A stretch of DNA of 64,000 bases from Bradyrhizobium sp. BTAi1 (GCF_000015165.1 NC_009485.1:496001-560000), one strand, 5' to 3'; counted from the first letter of the stretch, positions 25,251-35,637 are shown. The notes: generated from the letters alone by a model not told the origin. A program made the numbers and translations.

Positions 25251-25886
25251 ATGGCTGAACAAGCAAATTCCCGCGGTGAGATTTTTGTCGTCGACGACGA
25301 TCCGGCCGTACGCGACACACTCTCGATGGTTTTGTCGGCCGGTGGCTACGAAGTTATCTGCTTCGCGGATGGCGCGGCGCTGCTGGCCGTTGCGCGAAGC
25401 CGGACGCCCGCCTGCATCCTGCTCGACGTGCATATCCCCGGAAAGTCGGGCCTCGACATTCTCCGGGAACTTCACGGCGAGGATTATCCCGCGCCCATTT
25501 TCATGATTTCCGGGCAAGGAGATATTCCGATGGCTGTGAACGCCATCAAATACGGCGCCCTCGACTTCATCGAGAAGCCGTTCCGGGGCAGCGAGATCGT
25601 GGCCCGCCTGAACGAAGCGATCGGCGCCTTCGCACGCCGACAGAAGGAGAATGCTTCGCCCAAGATCGGGTCGCTGCATTTCCCCGGACGCGAACCGCTC
25701 ACGCGGCGCGAGCGCGAGGTGCTGGAACAGTTCACGGCAGGTGCTTCGAACAAGGAGGCGGGTCGCACGCTTGGCATCAGCCCGCGTACCATTGAGGACC
25801 ACCGCGCCAACATCATGAAGAAGCTTGGAGCGCGGAATGCCGCCGATCTGATCCGCATCGTGATGACGGCGTCGCGTACCAATTAA
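25251..25886 (+). CDS. FixJ-family two-component response regulator
   Basis: 211 residues. REC domain (~10-125) with IFVVDDDPAVRDTLSMVL, phospho-Asp59 in CILLDVHIPGKSGLD, and YGALDFIEKPF (conserved Lys), linked to a LuxR-type HTH (~145-205): LTRREREVLEQFTAGASNKE then GISPRTIEDHRANIMKKLGA. This is the FixJ/NodW layout: phosphorylation frees the HTH to bind promoters. The HTH is a close match to that of the regulator at 9135, and both genes have a CCGTA-N4-TACGG palindrome upstream, so one or both proteins are candidates to bind it. ATG at 25251 chosen because REC homology starts there; a GTG at 25173 is open but overlaps the palindrome. The cognate kinase may be the convergent PAS kinase at 26024. 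Confidence 0.9.
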   Translation: MAEQANSRGEIFVVDDDPAVRDTLSMVLSAGGYEVICFADGAALLAVARSRTPACILLDVHIPGKSGLDILRELHGEDYPAPIFMISGQGDIPMAVNAIKYGALDFIEKPFRGSEIVARLNEAIGAFARRQKENASPKIGSLHFPGREPLTRREREVLEQFTAGASNKEAGRTLGISPRTIEDHRANIMKKLGARNAADLIRIVMTASRTN

Positions 25887-26023
25887 CAAATGAGGGCTGC
25901 GTTCCTATCCTGGGAATGCACGCCGGAACAGGCGTCTGGCCGGTGGGGTGCCTGCTGCTGGCTCGGAACCGGGGCCCCGGCGGGCTCATTCGCTTCCGTT
26001 CTCTGGGTCGGCGGCTGACCGGC

Positions 26024-29000
26024 CTAGTCCGATGTGAGCGCAGTCCGAATCATTTTGGCCAGCTCGGATTTGCGATACGGTTTCGGCAGCAGCAGCAGTC
26101 CCTCGTCGAGCCGTCCATGATGGACGATGGCGTTCTCCGTGTATCCGGACGTGAAGAGCACGCGCTGTCCGGGGCGAAGCCGCTGGATTTCTGAGGCCAA
26201 CTGCCGTCCATTCATCGTGCCCGGCATAATGATGTCAGTGAACAACAGATCGAAGCGCTCACCGCCATTGGCGATCGCGAGGGCTTCGGCGGCATTCGCG
26301 GCCTCAAGGGTCGCGTAGCCCAGCGCATGCAGCTGGGCAAGCACGTAACCTCGCACCAGCCGGTCGTCCTCGACCACCAGGATCGTCTCGTGCCCGCCCT
26401 CGATCGCCGGGGCGGCGCTCGCGGCCGGTATCGCCACGCCCTCCCGACCCGGGGGAAGATACATGCGAATCGTGGTGCCGTGTCCCTCTTCGCTGTAGAT
26501 CCTGACATGGCCGGAGGACTGCTTAACGAAGCCGTATACCATGGACAGTCCGAGCCCCGTTCCCTTGCCTGGGCCCTTCGACGTGAAGAACGGATTGAAG
26601 ACCTTGTCGATGATGGCTGCCGGAATGCCGCTGCCGCTGTCGCTGACCGCGATCATGGCATAGCGCCCGGGCCGGACGTCATCGTAGAGACTCGCATAGT
26701 TCTCGTCGAGGTCGGCCCAGCCGGTCTCCAAGATCAGCTTGCCGCCGCTCGGCATCGCGTCGCGGGCATTCAGCGCGAGGTTGATGATCGCAGTGGCAAG
26801 CTGGTTGGGGTCGACATGGGCCGCGCAGGTCTCGTCCTGGAAGACCGACTCGATCTCGATCTGCTCGCCGAGCGTCGGTCGCAGCAGCTTCGCCGTGTCG
26901 ATGACCAGCATGTTGACGTCGACCTCGCGCGGCTGCAGCGGCTGCCGGCGCGCGAAGGCGAGCAAATGCTGGGTGAGGTCGGCGCCGCGGGCGGCGGCCT
27001 CGTCGATCATCCTGGTGATGGCCGCGAGCTGCGGCTCCTTGGCGACAGCGGCAGCGAGAATCTCGATGGTGCCGGTGATCACGGTGAGGATATTGTTGAA
27101 GTCGTGGGCGATGCCGCCGGTGAGTTGGCCGATCGCCTCCATCTTCTCTGACTGCCGAATGCGCTCCTCGGCGGCGATCTTGTCGGTCAGGTCCCGGAAG
27201 AAACCGTTGAAGACAAAGCCGTTGCGGGTCTTGAGCGCGGTGACGCTCACTTCCGCCTTGAAGTCGCGGCCGTCGCGGCGCCTCACGATGACCTCGCGCC
27301 GACGGCCGATCCCGAGCGCGCTGGCCTCTCCGGTCAGCACGATGCGACCGAGCGCGGAACGCAGTTCCTCGCCTTCGTCGTCGATCGTGATCAGATCGAA
27401 CACGTCCTTGCCGAGGATTTCGGCGCGCGGCCAACCGAAGATCTTCTCGGCCTGGGAGTTCCAGTTGAGGATGGCGCCCTTTGCGTCGACCTGAACGAAC
27501 GCGTCGAGCGCCGTTTCAATGATGTTGCGGGCGAGCTGCTCGCTCTCGCGCAGGGTCTCCTGCGCCAGCCGGCTTTCGGTCATGTCGCGCCCGATGAAGA
27601 AATGCCGCTGCACCGGTTCCGACCAGTTCGAGGTCCAGGATAGGGTGACGACCCGGCCGTCTTTATGGACGTAGCGACCGTCGGAGTTGCGCGGGCTCAG
27701 CCCATGGCGGGACGCGCGTAGTTCGTCGCGGGCCTTCTGCAGATCGTCCGGATGGATGAAGTCAGCGCCGTTGCGGCCAATCATCTCGGCAGGCGTATAG
27801 CCGAGAATGGCCTCGACGCTCGGCGAGACCTGCACCAAGATGCCGCTGCGGTCGGTGATCAGGATCAGATCCTGCGATGTCTCGAAGATCCGCCGGCGTT
27901 CCTCCGTCTGCTGACGCAGGGCCTGCTCGGTCTTGCGACTCTCGGTGATGTCGCGCGCGATCTTGGATGCGCCGATGATCTGTCCGGTGGGTGACTTGAT
28001 CGGGGAGACGCTGAGCGAGACAAGAATGTGCTCGCCATCCTTGCGAATACGCACCGTCTCGAAATGCTGGATCCGCTCGCCTCGTGCGACGCGCAGCAGG
28101 ATGTCCTGGGCTTCGGCCATTCGGTCGGCGGGCACGACGAAATCTGCCTGGCGGCCGACGGCCTCTTCGGCGGCGTAGCCGAGCATGGTCTCGGCGGCCG
28201 GATTCCAGGCCGTGATGGTGCCGTCGAGCGCGAGGGTCACGATGGCATCATTGGAGGATTCGACCGCGGCGCTGTACAGCCGCTCGCGCGCCGCGAAATG
28301 ATCGCGTGCCGCCTCCGTCAGGTAATGTTCCTGGACCTCGCGTTCGAGCTCCGCGGTCTTGGCGCGGACCTCCTCCAGGACCCGCGCGAACGCCCGCGCC
28401 AGGACCCCGGTCTCGCCGACGGCCTCCAGCGGAATTTTCACCGACTCGCCGCGCCCCACGCTTTCGACGGCTTGGGTCAGTTGATTGATGGGACGTGTCA
28501 GCGACCGCGCCACGACGAAAGCGAGGGCGGCCGCGCACAGCATCGCGATCAATCCGACCTCGATCGCCGTCTTCCGAATGGCGAGCGCCGGCGCCATGAA
28601 GGCGGTGTTCGGGATCGTCTCGATCACTGCGACCCATTCCTGCCCGGCGAGCATCGCCGGAGCGAAGGCCACGCCGCCCGGACGCTTCGCGTCGTCGTGA
28701 AGAATCCGTGCGAAGCCCTGGGTCGAGCCGGTCGCGCTCGCCAGGCTCGGAAAATCGTCCTGCCACCGCGTCGATCCGCCGCGCTTCGAGGCGAACTCGC
28801 GGTCCGACTCGGGATGGAAGAGATAGTCGCCGCGAGCGTTCACGACGTAGAGCTGAGCGCCCGGGCGCGCCGCCGAACGCAGATGTGCGAAGATCGGCCG
28901 CATGTCCAGATCGAGCATCAAAATGGCAAATGGCTTGCCGTCCGGCGAGAACACGGGCGTGCCCACGCAGAGCATCGGGACGCCGGTCTTCGGGTCCGTC

Positions 29001-29632
29001 GTGTTGCCGTCGAGAATGATCGGCGACACGCGGATTCCGCCGGGCGCGAGCTGCAGCGTCTCCGTGATATATTTGCGATCGCCGCGTGTGATCAGCTCAT
29101 TCTCGGGAACGATGCGAACCGTGCCGCCGGGTCCTAGCCGGTCGACCCGGATCAGCTCGCGATAATTGTTTTCGATCCCGACCAGGCGGACCATCGCGTA
29201 GGTCGTCTTGGCCTGCAGCTCGGCAAAATAGCGCATGGCGACCCGCTCGCGCCACGACTGCGCCGACAGACCCTCGCGCGGATCGGGGCCTCCCGTTTTC
29301 AGCGTGCGAATGAGCGTGGCGAGATTGGGCGAGGCGCGATAGCCGTTGAGATCGTTGCGGGCGCCGCCGACATAGTTCTCGAGCTCGGTGGCCATCAGGC
29401 GCGAATGCGCTTCGATGCGGTCCAGGGCACGCGGCAGCAGCGCGCTTTCGAGGCTGCGGTAGCCAAGCCAGCCGACAGCGAACACGGCCATCGCGACCAG
29501 CAGGATCATCGCAATGGCGAGCCGCGTCGTGAGCGTCAGGCGCCGGCCCAGGCCGAGCGCCTCGCGGCCGTCAGGCGACCCGGCCCGGCCAGGCTGCTGG
29601 CCCATTCTGCTGTCAGGCGTTCGGAACAGCAT
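26024..29632 (-). CDS. Large hybrid sensor kinase (dCache, HAMP, 3 PAS, HisKA, HATPase, REC)
   Basis: 1202 residues. Helix ~35-58, periplasmic double-Cache sensor ~60-345, helix ~356-375, HAMP ~376-428, three PAS domains (~451-565, ~578-688, ~698-815), HisKA with phospho-His843 in GGIAHDFNNILTVI, HATPase with N box NLALNARDAM and KGTGLGLSMVYGF, and a C-terminal REC (~1083-1200, Asp1133 in DLLFTDIIMPGTMNG). The Cache should bind an external small molecule; the PAS domains add cytoplasmic sensing. The upstream response regulator gene overlaps it by 20 bp. Its kinase core is the nearest relative of the ChpT-like protein at 15651. Confidence 0.93.
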   Translation of the reverse strand: MLFRTPDSRMGQQPGRAGSPDGREALGLGRRLTLTTRLAIAMILLVAMAVFAVGWLGYRSLESALLPRALDRIEAHSRLMATELENYVGGARNDLNGYRASPNLATLIRTLKTGGPDPREGLSAQSWRERVAMRYFAELQAKTTYAMVRLVGIENNYRELIRVDRLGPGGTVRIVPENELITRGDRKYITETLQLAPGGIRVSPIILDGNTTDPKTGVPMLCVGTPVFSPDGKPFAILMLDLDMRPIFAHLRSAARPGAQLYVVNARGDYLFHPESDREFASKRGGSTRWQDDFPSLASATGSTQGFARILHDDAKRPGGVAFAPAMLAGQEWVAVIETIPNTAFMAPALAIRKTAIEVGLIAMLCAAALAFVVARSLTRPINQLTQAVESVGRGESVKIPLEAVGETGVLARAFARVLEEVRAKTAELEREVQEHYLTEAARDHFAARERLYSAAVESSNDAIVTLALDGTITAWNPAAETMLGYAAEEAVGRQADFVVPADRMAEAQDILLRVARGERIQHFETVRIRKDGEHILVSLSVSPIKSPTGQIIGASKIARDITESRKTEQALRQQTEERRRIFETSQDLILITDRSGILVQVSPSVEAILGYTPAEMIGRNGADFIHPDDLQKARDELRASRHGLSPRNSDGRYVHKDGRVVTLSWTSNWSEPVQRHFFIGRDMTESRLAQETLRESEQLARNIIETALDAFVQVDAKGAILNWNSQAEKIFGWPRAEILGKDVFDLITIDDEGEELRSALGRIVLTGEASALGIGRRREVIVRRRDGRDFKAEVSVTALKTRNGFVFNGFFRDLTDKIAAEERIRQSEKMEAIGQLTGGIAHDFNNILTVITGTIEILAAAVAKEPQLAAITRMIDEAAARGADLTQHLLAFARRQPLQPREVDVNMLVIDTAKLLRPTLGEQIEIESVFQDETCAAHVDPNQLATAIINLALNARDAMPSGGKLILETGWADLDENYASLYDDVRPGRYAMIAVSDSGSGIPAAIIDKVFNPFFTSKGPGKGTGLGLSMVYGFVKQSSGHVRIYSEEGHGTTIRMYLPPGREGVAIPAASAAPAIEGGHETILVVEDDRLVRGYVLAQLHALGYATLEAANAAEALAIANGGERFDLLFTDIIMPGTMNGRQLASEIQRLRPGQRVLFTSGYTENAIVHHGRLDEGLLLLPKPYRKSELAKMIRTALTSD

Positions 29633-30047
29633 CGGGGCCTGGCCGGGATGGAGCCGCGTTCGTCCCTCCGCGCTCCAGGCAATCGGAGACCATCGCCAAG
29701 AGAGCTGCCGGCTTGAACGGCTTCGGCAGCGCCGATACCGCCCCCAGCTTGGTGGCCATGGTAAGATAGTCAGGCTCCGAGATCGAGTTCGGGGTGTTCG
29801 GACGCCCCGAGGTCATCAGGATCGGCGTGCTCGGAGCGTGCTTGAGGATCAGGCGCATGGCTTCCAAGCCGTCCATGCCCGGCATGAAGATGTCCATGAC
29901 AACGAGGTCGAAGCTCTCGCCCTGAAATCTGGCGATGGCCTTCTGACCGTCGTCCGCCACCGTCACGGCGTGGCCGGCCTGCTGCAGCAGCCGCTGGATC
30001 GTCATCTGCATGACCGGATCGTCGTCTACGACCAGTATCTTCGCCAC
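29613..30047 (-). CDS. Single-domain response regulator paired with PAS kinase
   Basis: 144 residues, REC domain: ILVVDDDPVMQMTIQRLLQQ, phospho-Asp52 in DLVVMDIFMPGMDGLE, LMTSGRP and SALPKPFKPAALL (conserved Lys), with a short Pro-rich C-terminal tail. A GTG start at 30047 (GGAG nine bases upstream) is chosen because the domain begins right there; the frame is open to 30374 but has unlikely composition. The stop overlaps the beginning of the hybrid kinase gene by 20 bp, so the two are one operon. A CCGTA-N4-TACGG palindrome lies 221 bp upstream, shared with the divergent MCP operon. Confidence 0.85.
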   Translation of the reverse strand: MAKILVVDDDPVMQMTIQRLLQQAGHAVTVADDGQKAIARFQGESFDLVVMDIFMPGMDGLEAMRLILKHAPSTPILMTSGRPNTPNSISEPDYLTMATKLGAVSALPKPFKPAALLAMVSDCLERGGTNAAPSRPGPDAVPNA

Positions 30048-30422
30048 GGTCCGTGTCTCCCGAATGCTGGCGGCAAGACCAACGGTCAGTTGTAAAGGTT
30101 TTGCCCAATTCGCGTCGCGCCGCAAGCGCTTCCCCGCGCCTGTCACCCGTTCCGACCAGGCCGGAGCAATGATCACCGGAAAATTGGGGCGTTTTCGGCC
30201 GGCGCGACGCTCCAGCGCAGCCCCCTTGCTCAAACCTCCAGCCTTGCCTCCCTTTGAGGCACTCGCGCCGTAGTTGTACGGGCGGAACGCTTCACATTCG
30301 CTTAATCGGATCAATAGAAGAGTTACCATGGTTCCCGTCATGCTTGTATCGGCGTGGCCGGATTGATTGCGCAACCTTTGGGTACATTTTCAACGACCTG
30401 CTATCTTGGACGAGGTGAGATG
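30048..30422. promoter_or_regulatory. Divergent promoter between response regulator and MCP genes
   Basis: 375 bp between divergent signalling operons. Contains the palindrome copy 6 at 30268-30281, followed by a moderately AT-rich stretch (30285-30320, CTTCACATTCGCTTAATCGG) that could include the MCP promoter. Nothing else recognised. Confidence 0.45.
30268..30281. promoter_or_regulatory. CCGTA-N4-TACGG palindrome, copy 6
   Basis: CCGTA-GTTG-TACGG, identical in all 14 bases to the copy upstream of cheY (14198). Lies 141 bp before the MCP start and 221 bp before the divergent response regulator. Confidence 0.6.
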
Positions 30423-32516
30423 ATGTTCGGCAAGATCAAGATCGGAGCTCGCTTGTCGCTCGGCTTCGGTGTGCTGGTTGCCGTTGGGCTGGCGACGGCT
30501 GCCTTTGCGTATCGGGAGCTCGACTTCATCTTGGCGAAGGTCGTGCGCATGGCCGATCAGTCACAGAACGCGATCGGCGTGGTCAGGATTGCCGGCGAAC
30601 TCCATGCCGCGTCGCGGGCGCTGCTCCGTTATCAGATGGATCGTGACCAGGCCTCCTATGGCGAGGCGGAAACGCGGCTGGCAAGCGCCGCCACCACTCT
30701 TGAGGCGACGATTCGTCGGACGGTGTCGCAGGAGCGCCTTGCAGCCTATCGCGTGCTGCAGCCGGAAATCGCGTCCTTGAATGAAAAGCGTCTGGCGCTG
30801 GGCCGCGTTCTGCAGGCCTATTTCGCCGGTCGCGATGCATTGTTCGAGGACGGCGACCGATTGGCAGCCGATCTGCGCAAGCTGGTGGAGGCCGCCCAGG
30901 CGTCGCGTGAAGCTGCGGCGATTGCAGCGTTGGAGACGAGCATTGTTGCGGCGCGCATCGCGGTCTGGCGGCATCTTGCCACATCCGATGTCAAGCCGCG
31001 CGAGGCATTCCAGGCCGAGCTGACGCGGTCGCGCGCGCAGTTTGCCGAGTTGGAGAAGCGGGACCTCGCACCCGCGTTGGCTCCGCTGGTTGCGACGGTC
31101 AAAGCCGATCTGACCAAATATGCCGGCAGCTTCGAGACGGCCTCCAGCGGCCTGCTGCGGGGCCATGAGATCCTGGTCGGCGAGATCGGGCCGCTCACCA
31201 AGAGCGCGATCGACCGCATCGAAAAGGTCGAGAGCGGCATCCGTTCGGCCTATAGCGCGACGATCGAGGAGACCAGCGGGTTGATCGCGACCTCGTCACA
31301 GGTGCAGCTGACGACGGCGCTCATCGCGGCCTTGGTCGGCGCCCTCTGCGCGGTGTTGATCACCCGCAGCATTGTCGGTCCGGTCCGCGTGCTCGCGGAT
31401 GAGGCCGGGCGGCTGTCAGCGGGCGATACATCGGTCGAATTTCTGGGCGCGCGGCGTGGCGACGAGATCGGCCAATTGGCGGGCGCCGTGGCCAAGTTTC
31501 GCGACAACGTTCTGGCGCAGCAACAGGCTGCCAAGGAGGTCAGTGCTGCCGCGGAGCAGCGTGACGCTGCCAACCGCAATATGGAGCAGGCTGTCGAGGA
31601 GTTCAGGCAAGCGGCCGAAGGGCTGCTCGGAAGGGTCGGCGAGAATGCCGGCAGGATGAAGCAGACCGCCGGCGCGCTCACCGAGATTGCAACCCATGCG
31701 ACGCAGCAGGCCGACGCAGCGGCTGACGCGTCGGAGCGGACGGCCGCGAATGTCCAGACCGTGGCCGCGGCCGCCGAGGAGCTGGCAGGCTCGATTCAGG
31801 AGATCGCACGTCAGATCGACCGCTCGAATTCCACGGTGCGTTCGGCCAACACCACGACGGCACGTTCGGAAAGCGAGATCGAGGGCCTGGCGCAGGCGGC
31901 CCAGAGCATCTCCTCCGTGGTCGACCTGATCCAGGCGATCGCAGCGCAAACCAACCTGCTGGCGCTCAATGCGACGATCGAGGCCGCGCGCGCCGGAGAA
32001 GCCGGCCGCGGCTTCGCGGTGGTCGCGCAGGAGGTGAAATCGCTGGCGGAGCAGACCGCCAAGGCGACGCAGGAGATCGCGCAACACGTTCAGGGCATCC
32101 AGACCTCGACCGGGAATGCCGTCGCGTCCGTGAAGCAGGTCGGTGTTGCGATGCGCGAGATCGACGAAGTCACTGGCGCGATCGCCAGTGCGGTCGAGCA
32201 GCAGGGTGCCGCGACGCGCGAGATCTCGCAGAACGTGCAGATGGCTGCGTCCGGCTCGCACACTTTGGCGTCGAACATCGCCACGGTCAGCGAAGCGATC
32301 CGCAAGACCAATCGCTCCGCCGATCAGGTGTCCGATTCCTCCGGTCAGGTCTCTGAGGCGGCCGAGCGCCTGGCGGAGGAGGTCCGCAGCTTCTTCGTCA
32401 AGCTTCGTACCGGCCCATTGGATCGTCGCAAGGAGGATGATGCGGCCTACAGGGGACCGGAGCGTCGGCAGAACTACATCGCCTCCTTGTCCGGACGGCG
32501 AAAAAGCGCAGCGTGA
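30423..32516 (+). CDS. Methyl-accepting chemotaxis protein
   Basis: 697 residues. Helix ~10-30, a wholly helical periplasmic sensor (~31-290) of the HBM-like four-helix type, helix ~293-315, HAMP (~316-370) and MCP signalling domain with the conserved hairpin tip ([20 protein letters not shown]). No C-terminal pentapeptide for CheR docking; instead a tail [18 protein letters not shown] found also in the next MCP. GAGGTGA precedes the ATG at 30423 by about seven bases (an ATG at 30420 is also possible). Homologous in its sensor to the MCP at 41273 (shared NAIGVV and RALLRYQ motifs). Followed by a second MCP after 54 bp, so they form an operon. Confidence 0.92.
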   Translation: MFGKIKIGARLSLGFGVLVAVGLATAAFAYRELDFILAKVVRMADQSQNAIGVVRIAGELHAASRALLRYQMDRDQASYGEAETRLASAATTLEATIRRTVSQERLAAYRVLQPEIASLNEKRLALGRVLQAYFAGRDALFEDGDRLAADLRKLVEAAQASREAAAIAALETSIVAARIAVWRHLATSDVKPREAFQAELTRSRAQFAELEKRDLAPALAPLVATVKADLTKYAGSFETASSGLLRGHEILVGEIGPLTKSAIDRIEKVESGIRSAYSATIEETSGLIATSSQVQLTTALIAALVGALCAVLITRSIVGPVRVLADEAGRLSAGDTSVEFLGARRGDEIGQLAGAVAKFRDNVLAQQQAAKEVSAAAEQRDAANRNMEQAVEEFRQAAEGLLGRVGENAGRMKQTAGALTEIATHATQQADAAADASERTAANVQTVAAAAEELAGSIQEIARQIDRSNSTVRSANTTTARSESEIEGLAQAAQSISSVVDLIQAIAAQTNLLALNATIEAARAGEAGRGFAVVAQEVKSLAEQTAKATQEIAQHVQGIQTSTGNAVASVKQVGVAMREIDEVTGAIASAVEQQGAATREISQNVQMAASGSHTLASNIATVSEAIRKTNRSADQVSDSSGQVSEAAERLAEEVRSFFVKLRTGPLDRRKEDDAAYRGPERRQNYIASLSGRRKSAA

Positions 32517-32570
32517 GTCGGACTGCCCGGTGGTGCAGGACGGGCTGAGTTGAATTGTTGGGGGAGTTCA

Positions 32571-34772
32571 ATGTTTGGCTACATTTCGAAATTGAGGATT
32601 CAGAGCCGGCTGCTCGCCGGCTTCGGTCTGCTTTGCGTGTTGCTCGCTTGTTCCGTGGGTTATTCGGCCTACGCCGTCTCCGACCTGTCGGCGAAATTCA
32701 GCAAGGTCGTCACGCTGAGATCGCCCGTCGCCATCACCAGCACCCAATTGGTCGCCGATCTCCATGCGACGCTTTCAGCCCTGCGCGGATATCTGCTGAC
32801 GGGAGATCCCGAGATGAAGCAGCGCCGGGCGGCGCTGTGGGCCGAGTTCGACACATCGGTCCAGCAGTTCGACCGCCTCGCTGACAAGTTCGCGCTTCCT
32901 GAGAACCGGGCGTTGTGGGCCGAAGTCAAGCCGCTGGTCGCGGAGTTCCGGACCGCCCAGGACAAGGCCGAAAGCGTTGCCTTTACCGCCGAAGCCTATC
33001 CGGCGACGAAGCTGCTTGGCGCGGAGGCGTCGCCGCTGATCGCGACGATGTTCGCCGAGGTCACCCGGATGATCGATGAGGAGAATTCACTGGAGGCGAC
33101 CCCGGAACGGAAGCGCCTGTTGAAGACGATGGCCGATCTCCGCGGCAATCTCGCCGCAGCCGGCTCGCAGCTGAGGCTGTACGTGGCATCGGGCGACGTA
33201 TCGGATCGCGACAAATTCGCCGCTCCCTATACCAACTACAAGAACGCGGTGGCGGCCATCAGGTCCCAGACGGATCTGTTGACGTCGACGCAGAAGGCCG
33301 CCTTCGACAAGGTGAGCAAGGCGAGCGAGGCGCTCGCGCCGCTGCCGGACAGGATCTTCGCCATCCGCCAGTCGCCGCAATGGAATGCGGCGGTGTACCT
33401 GCTCGCGACCGAGGCGACGCCGCGGGCCAACAAGCTGCTCGACCTGCTGGACGGCAAGAAGCGGCCCGACGGTACGTTCGGTGGCGGGCTCAAGACCAAC
33501 CAGCAGGATCTGCTGGTCAAGGAGTCGACGGACGTCGCGGCGCTGATCGATCGGCTCCTGTTCACCGAGTGGACGCTGCTCGGGGTTGGGCTGCTGCTGG
33601 GACTGGGCATCGCGATCCTGGTCGCGCGCTCGATTACGCGGCCGATCCAGGAGCTGGTCGCCGACGCCGTTCTCCTGTCGGAGGGCGATACGACGGTGGA
33701 GTTCAGGACCGCGGAGCTGGCCGACGAGGTTGGCGATGTGTCGAAGGCGGTGGCGATCTTCCGCGACACTGCGATTGCGCAGCAGCAGGCGTCGTCAAAC
33801 TATGTTCGTGAAGCCGAGGCGCGCGAAGCGATGAACCGCAACATGGAAGAGGCCGTGGAGGCCTTCCGCGCCAAATCGACGGAGCTGCTGTCCGAGGTGG
33901 ACGACAATGTCGGCGTGATGAGGAGCACCGCGGAATCGCTGACGGGGATCGCAGGTCACGCCACCGAGCAGGCCGCTTCCGCAGCCGGCGCCTCGGAGAA
34001 GACCGCAGTCAACGTGCAGACCGTCGCGGCGGCGGCTGAACAGCTTGCGAGCTCCATTGTCGAGATCGGCCGCCAGATCGAGCTCTCCAACACCACGGTG
34101 CGCAATGCCAATGCGACCACGGCGCGGTCGGAAGCCGAGATCGAAAGTCTCGCCCAGGCGGCCCAGAGCATCTCGACCGTCGTCGATCTGATCCAGGCGA
34201 TCGCGGCTCAGACCAATCTTCTGGCGCTGAATGCGACCATCGAGGCGGCCCGTGCCGGTGAGGCCGGCCGCGGCTTTGCCGTCGTCGCGCAGGAGGTGAA
34301 GTCCCTCGCGGAGCAGACCGCCAAGGCGACCCAGGAGATCGGCCAGCACGTGCAGGGCATCCAGAACTCGACCAGCAACGCCGTCGCCTCGGTCAAGGAG
34401 GTCTCCACGGCGATGCGCCAGATGGCCGACGTCACGACCGCCATCGCCAGCGCGGTCGAGCAGCAGGGCGCGGCGACACGGGAGATCACGGAGAACGTTC
34501 AGATGGCGGCCTCGGGCAGCAAGATGCTCGCCTCGAACATTTCGACCGTCAGCGGCGCGATCGAGGAGACCAGCCAGTCCGCCGCGAGCGTCCGCGATGC
34601 CTCGAACAACGTGTCGCGGGTGGCCGAGGACCTTGCAGCCGAGGTCCAGGACTTTTTCATCCGGCTGCGCAGCGGTCCGCTCGACCGCCGTGTCGATGAC
34701 GATCCGAACTATCAGGGCCCCGAGCGCCGCGCCAATTCGGGCGCCGGCCGCAGGCGTGGGCAGGCGGCGTGA
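32571..34772 (+). CDS. Methyl-accepting chemotaxis protein
   Basis: 733 residues. Helix ~10-30, long helical periplasmic region (~31-335) with [17 protein letters not shown], a pattern seen in HBM/4-helix sensors; helix ~337-358, HAMP, and signalling domain with [20 protein letters not shown]. The C-terminal tail repeats the motif of the preceding MCP ([18 protein letters not shown]). The sensor differs from the other two MCPs, so a different ligand is likely. GGGGGAG lies five bases before the ATG at 32571. Second gene of a two-MCP operon; convergent with the GntR gene. Confidence 0.92.
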   Translation: MFGYISKLRIQSRLLAGFGLLCVLLACSVGYSAYAVSDLSAKFSKVVTLRSPVAITSTQLVADLHATLSALRGYLLTGDPEMKQRRAALWAEFDTSVQQFDRLADKFALPENRALWAEVKPLVAEFRTAQDKAESVAFTAEAYPATKLLGAEASPLIATMFAEVTRMIDEENSLEATPERKRLLKTMADLRGNLAAAGSQLRLYVASGDVSDRDKFAAPYTNYKNAVAAIRSQTDLLTSTQKAAFDKVSKASEALAPLPDRIFAIRQSPQWNAAVYLLATEATPRANKLLDLLDGKKRPDGTFGGGLKTNQQDLLVKESTDVAALIDRLLFTEWTLLGVGLLLGLGIAILVARSITRPIQELVADAVLLSEGDTTVEFRTAELADEVGDVSKAVAIFRDTAIAQQQASSNYVREAEAREAMNRNMEEAVEAFRAKSTELLSEVDDNVGVMRSTAESLTGIAGHATEQAASAAGASEKTAVNVQTVAAAAEQLASSIVEIGRQIELSNTTVRNANATTARSEAEIESLAQAAQSISTVVDLIQAIAAQTNLLALNATIEAARAGEAGRGFAVVAQEVKSLAEQTAKATQEIGQHVQGIQNSTSNAVASVKEVSTAMRQMADVTTAIASAVEQQGAATREITENVQMAASGSKMLASNISTVSGAIEETSQSAASVRDASNNVSRVAEDLAAEVQDFFIRLRSGPLDRRVDDDPNYQGPERRANSGAGRRRGQAA

Positions 34773-34796
34773 TAGCGGGCGCGTTCGAGGACGAAG

Positions 34797-35519
34797 CTAT
34801 CCGCTGAGATAGTCCGGCCAGCGTCCGCGGATGGTCGCGAGATCGCTCAACGTGCCCGTCAGGTGCTCGCGCAGATGCGCTTGCGCGGCGTCCGGCTGGC
34901 CGGCCGCGATCGCGTCGACGATCTGCTTGTGGTGCCGCAGGATCGTCTGCGCCTTGCCGGGCGACGGCAGATGCAGCCGCCGCAGCCGGTCGATATGGCC
35001 GCTGCGGCTGCGCACCAGCAGCCATAGCTCCTGCTTGTCGGCGGCGGTGTAGAGCCGCTCGTGGAAGGCGTTGTCGACGACAGTGAAGGACGCGAAATCG
35101 CCATCCTTCGCAAACCGCCGCTGCTGGGCAATCAGCCCGTTGAGCTCATCGACCGGTGCGATGGCCGGCTGTAACGCGAGGAGCCGCACGATCTCAAGCT
35201 CCAGCGCCTGGCGCAGGAACTGCGCCTGCTGCGCCCGCCCGACGTCGATCCGACTGACCAGTGTCGCATGCTGCGGAAACACCTCCACCAGGCCCTCTTC
35301 GGCGAGCCGCATCAGGGCGTCGCGGATCGGTGTCGAGCTGAGGCCGAATTCGGCCTGCAGCGTGACCCGTGACAGCGGAGCGCCCGGCGGCAGCACCAGC
35401 GCGATGATCTGGTCGCGCAGCCGTTCGAACACTTGCGGCGCCGCGCGCCGGCTCGGATCGAGCCGGTCCTGGAAGCCGGAGGCAGAATGCGGCGCGGGCA
35501 GGGAAGCCATGGAGCTCAA
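34797..35519 (-). CDS. GntR-family regulator (FCD type)
   Basis: 240 residues. N-terminal winged HTH (~28-90: VFERLRDQIIALVLPPGAPL, SSTPIRDALMRLAEEGLVEV) and C-terminal all-helical FCD ligand domain with the metal-binding pattern (DNAFHERLY, HHKQIVDAI, HLREHL). FCD-type GntR proteins usually repress catabolic operons and release DNA on binding a carboxylic acid. It is divergent from the transporter/dehydratase operon, and a perfect 26-bp palindrome between the two is its likely operator. The effector is probably the acid that the operon takes up or an intermediate. Confidence 0.9.
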   Translation of the reverse strand: MSSMASLPAPHSASGFQDRLDPSRRAAPQVFERLRDQIIALVLPPGAPLSRVTLQAEFGLSSTPIRDALMRLAEEGLVEVFPQHATLVSRIDVGRAQQAQFLRQALELEIVRLLALQPAIAPVDELNGLIAQQRRFAKDGDFASFTVVDNAFHERLYTAADKQELWLLVRSRSGHIDRLRRLHLPSPGKAQTILRHHKQIVDAIAAGQPDAAQAHLREHLTGTLSDLATIRGRWPDYLSG

Positions 35520-35562
35520 TCGTGGACGTTGATGTCGCTGCCGAGCAAAGAGAGCTTGTCAG

Positions 35563-35588
35563 AGATGCACTAATGCATTAGTGCATCT
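35563..35588. promoter_or_regulatory. Perfect 26-bp palindrome, probable GntR operator
   Basis: Each arm reads AGATGCACTAATG with no spacer and no mismatch. Located between the GntR start (35519) and the substrate-binding protein start (35638). Contains ATGCATTAGTGCAT, i.e. nested symmetrical elements, so two dimers may bind. Position and symmetry indicate an operator controlling both divergent units. Confidence 0.75.
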
Positions 35589-35637
35589 ATCGACCGGCCG
35601 TCAAGAAGGAGCCGGCGTGCGAGGAGGGATGTCCCAT

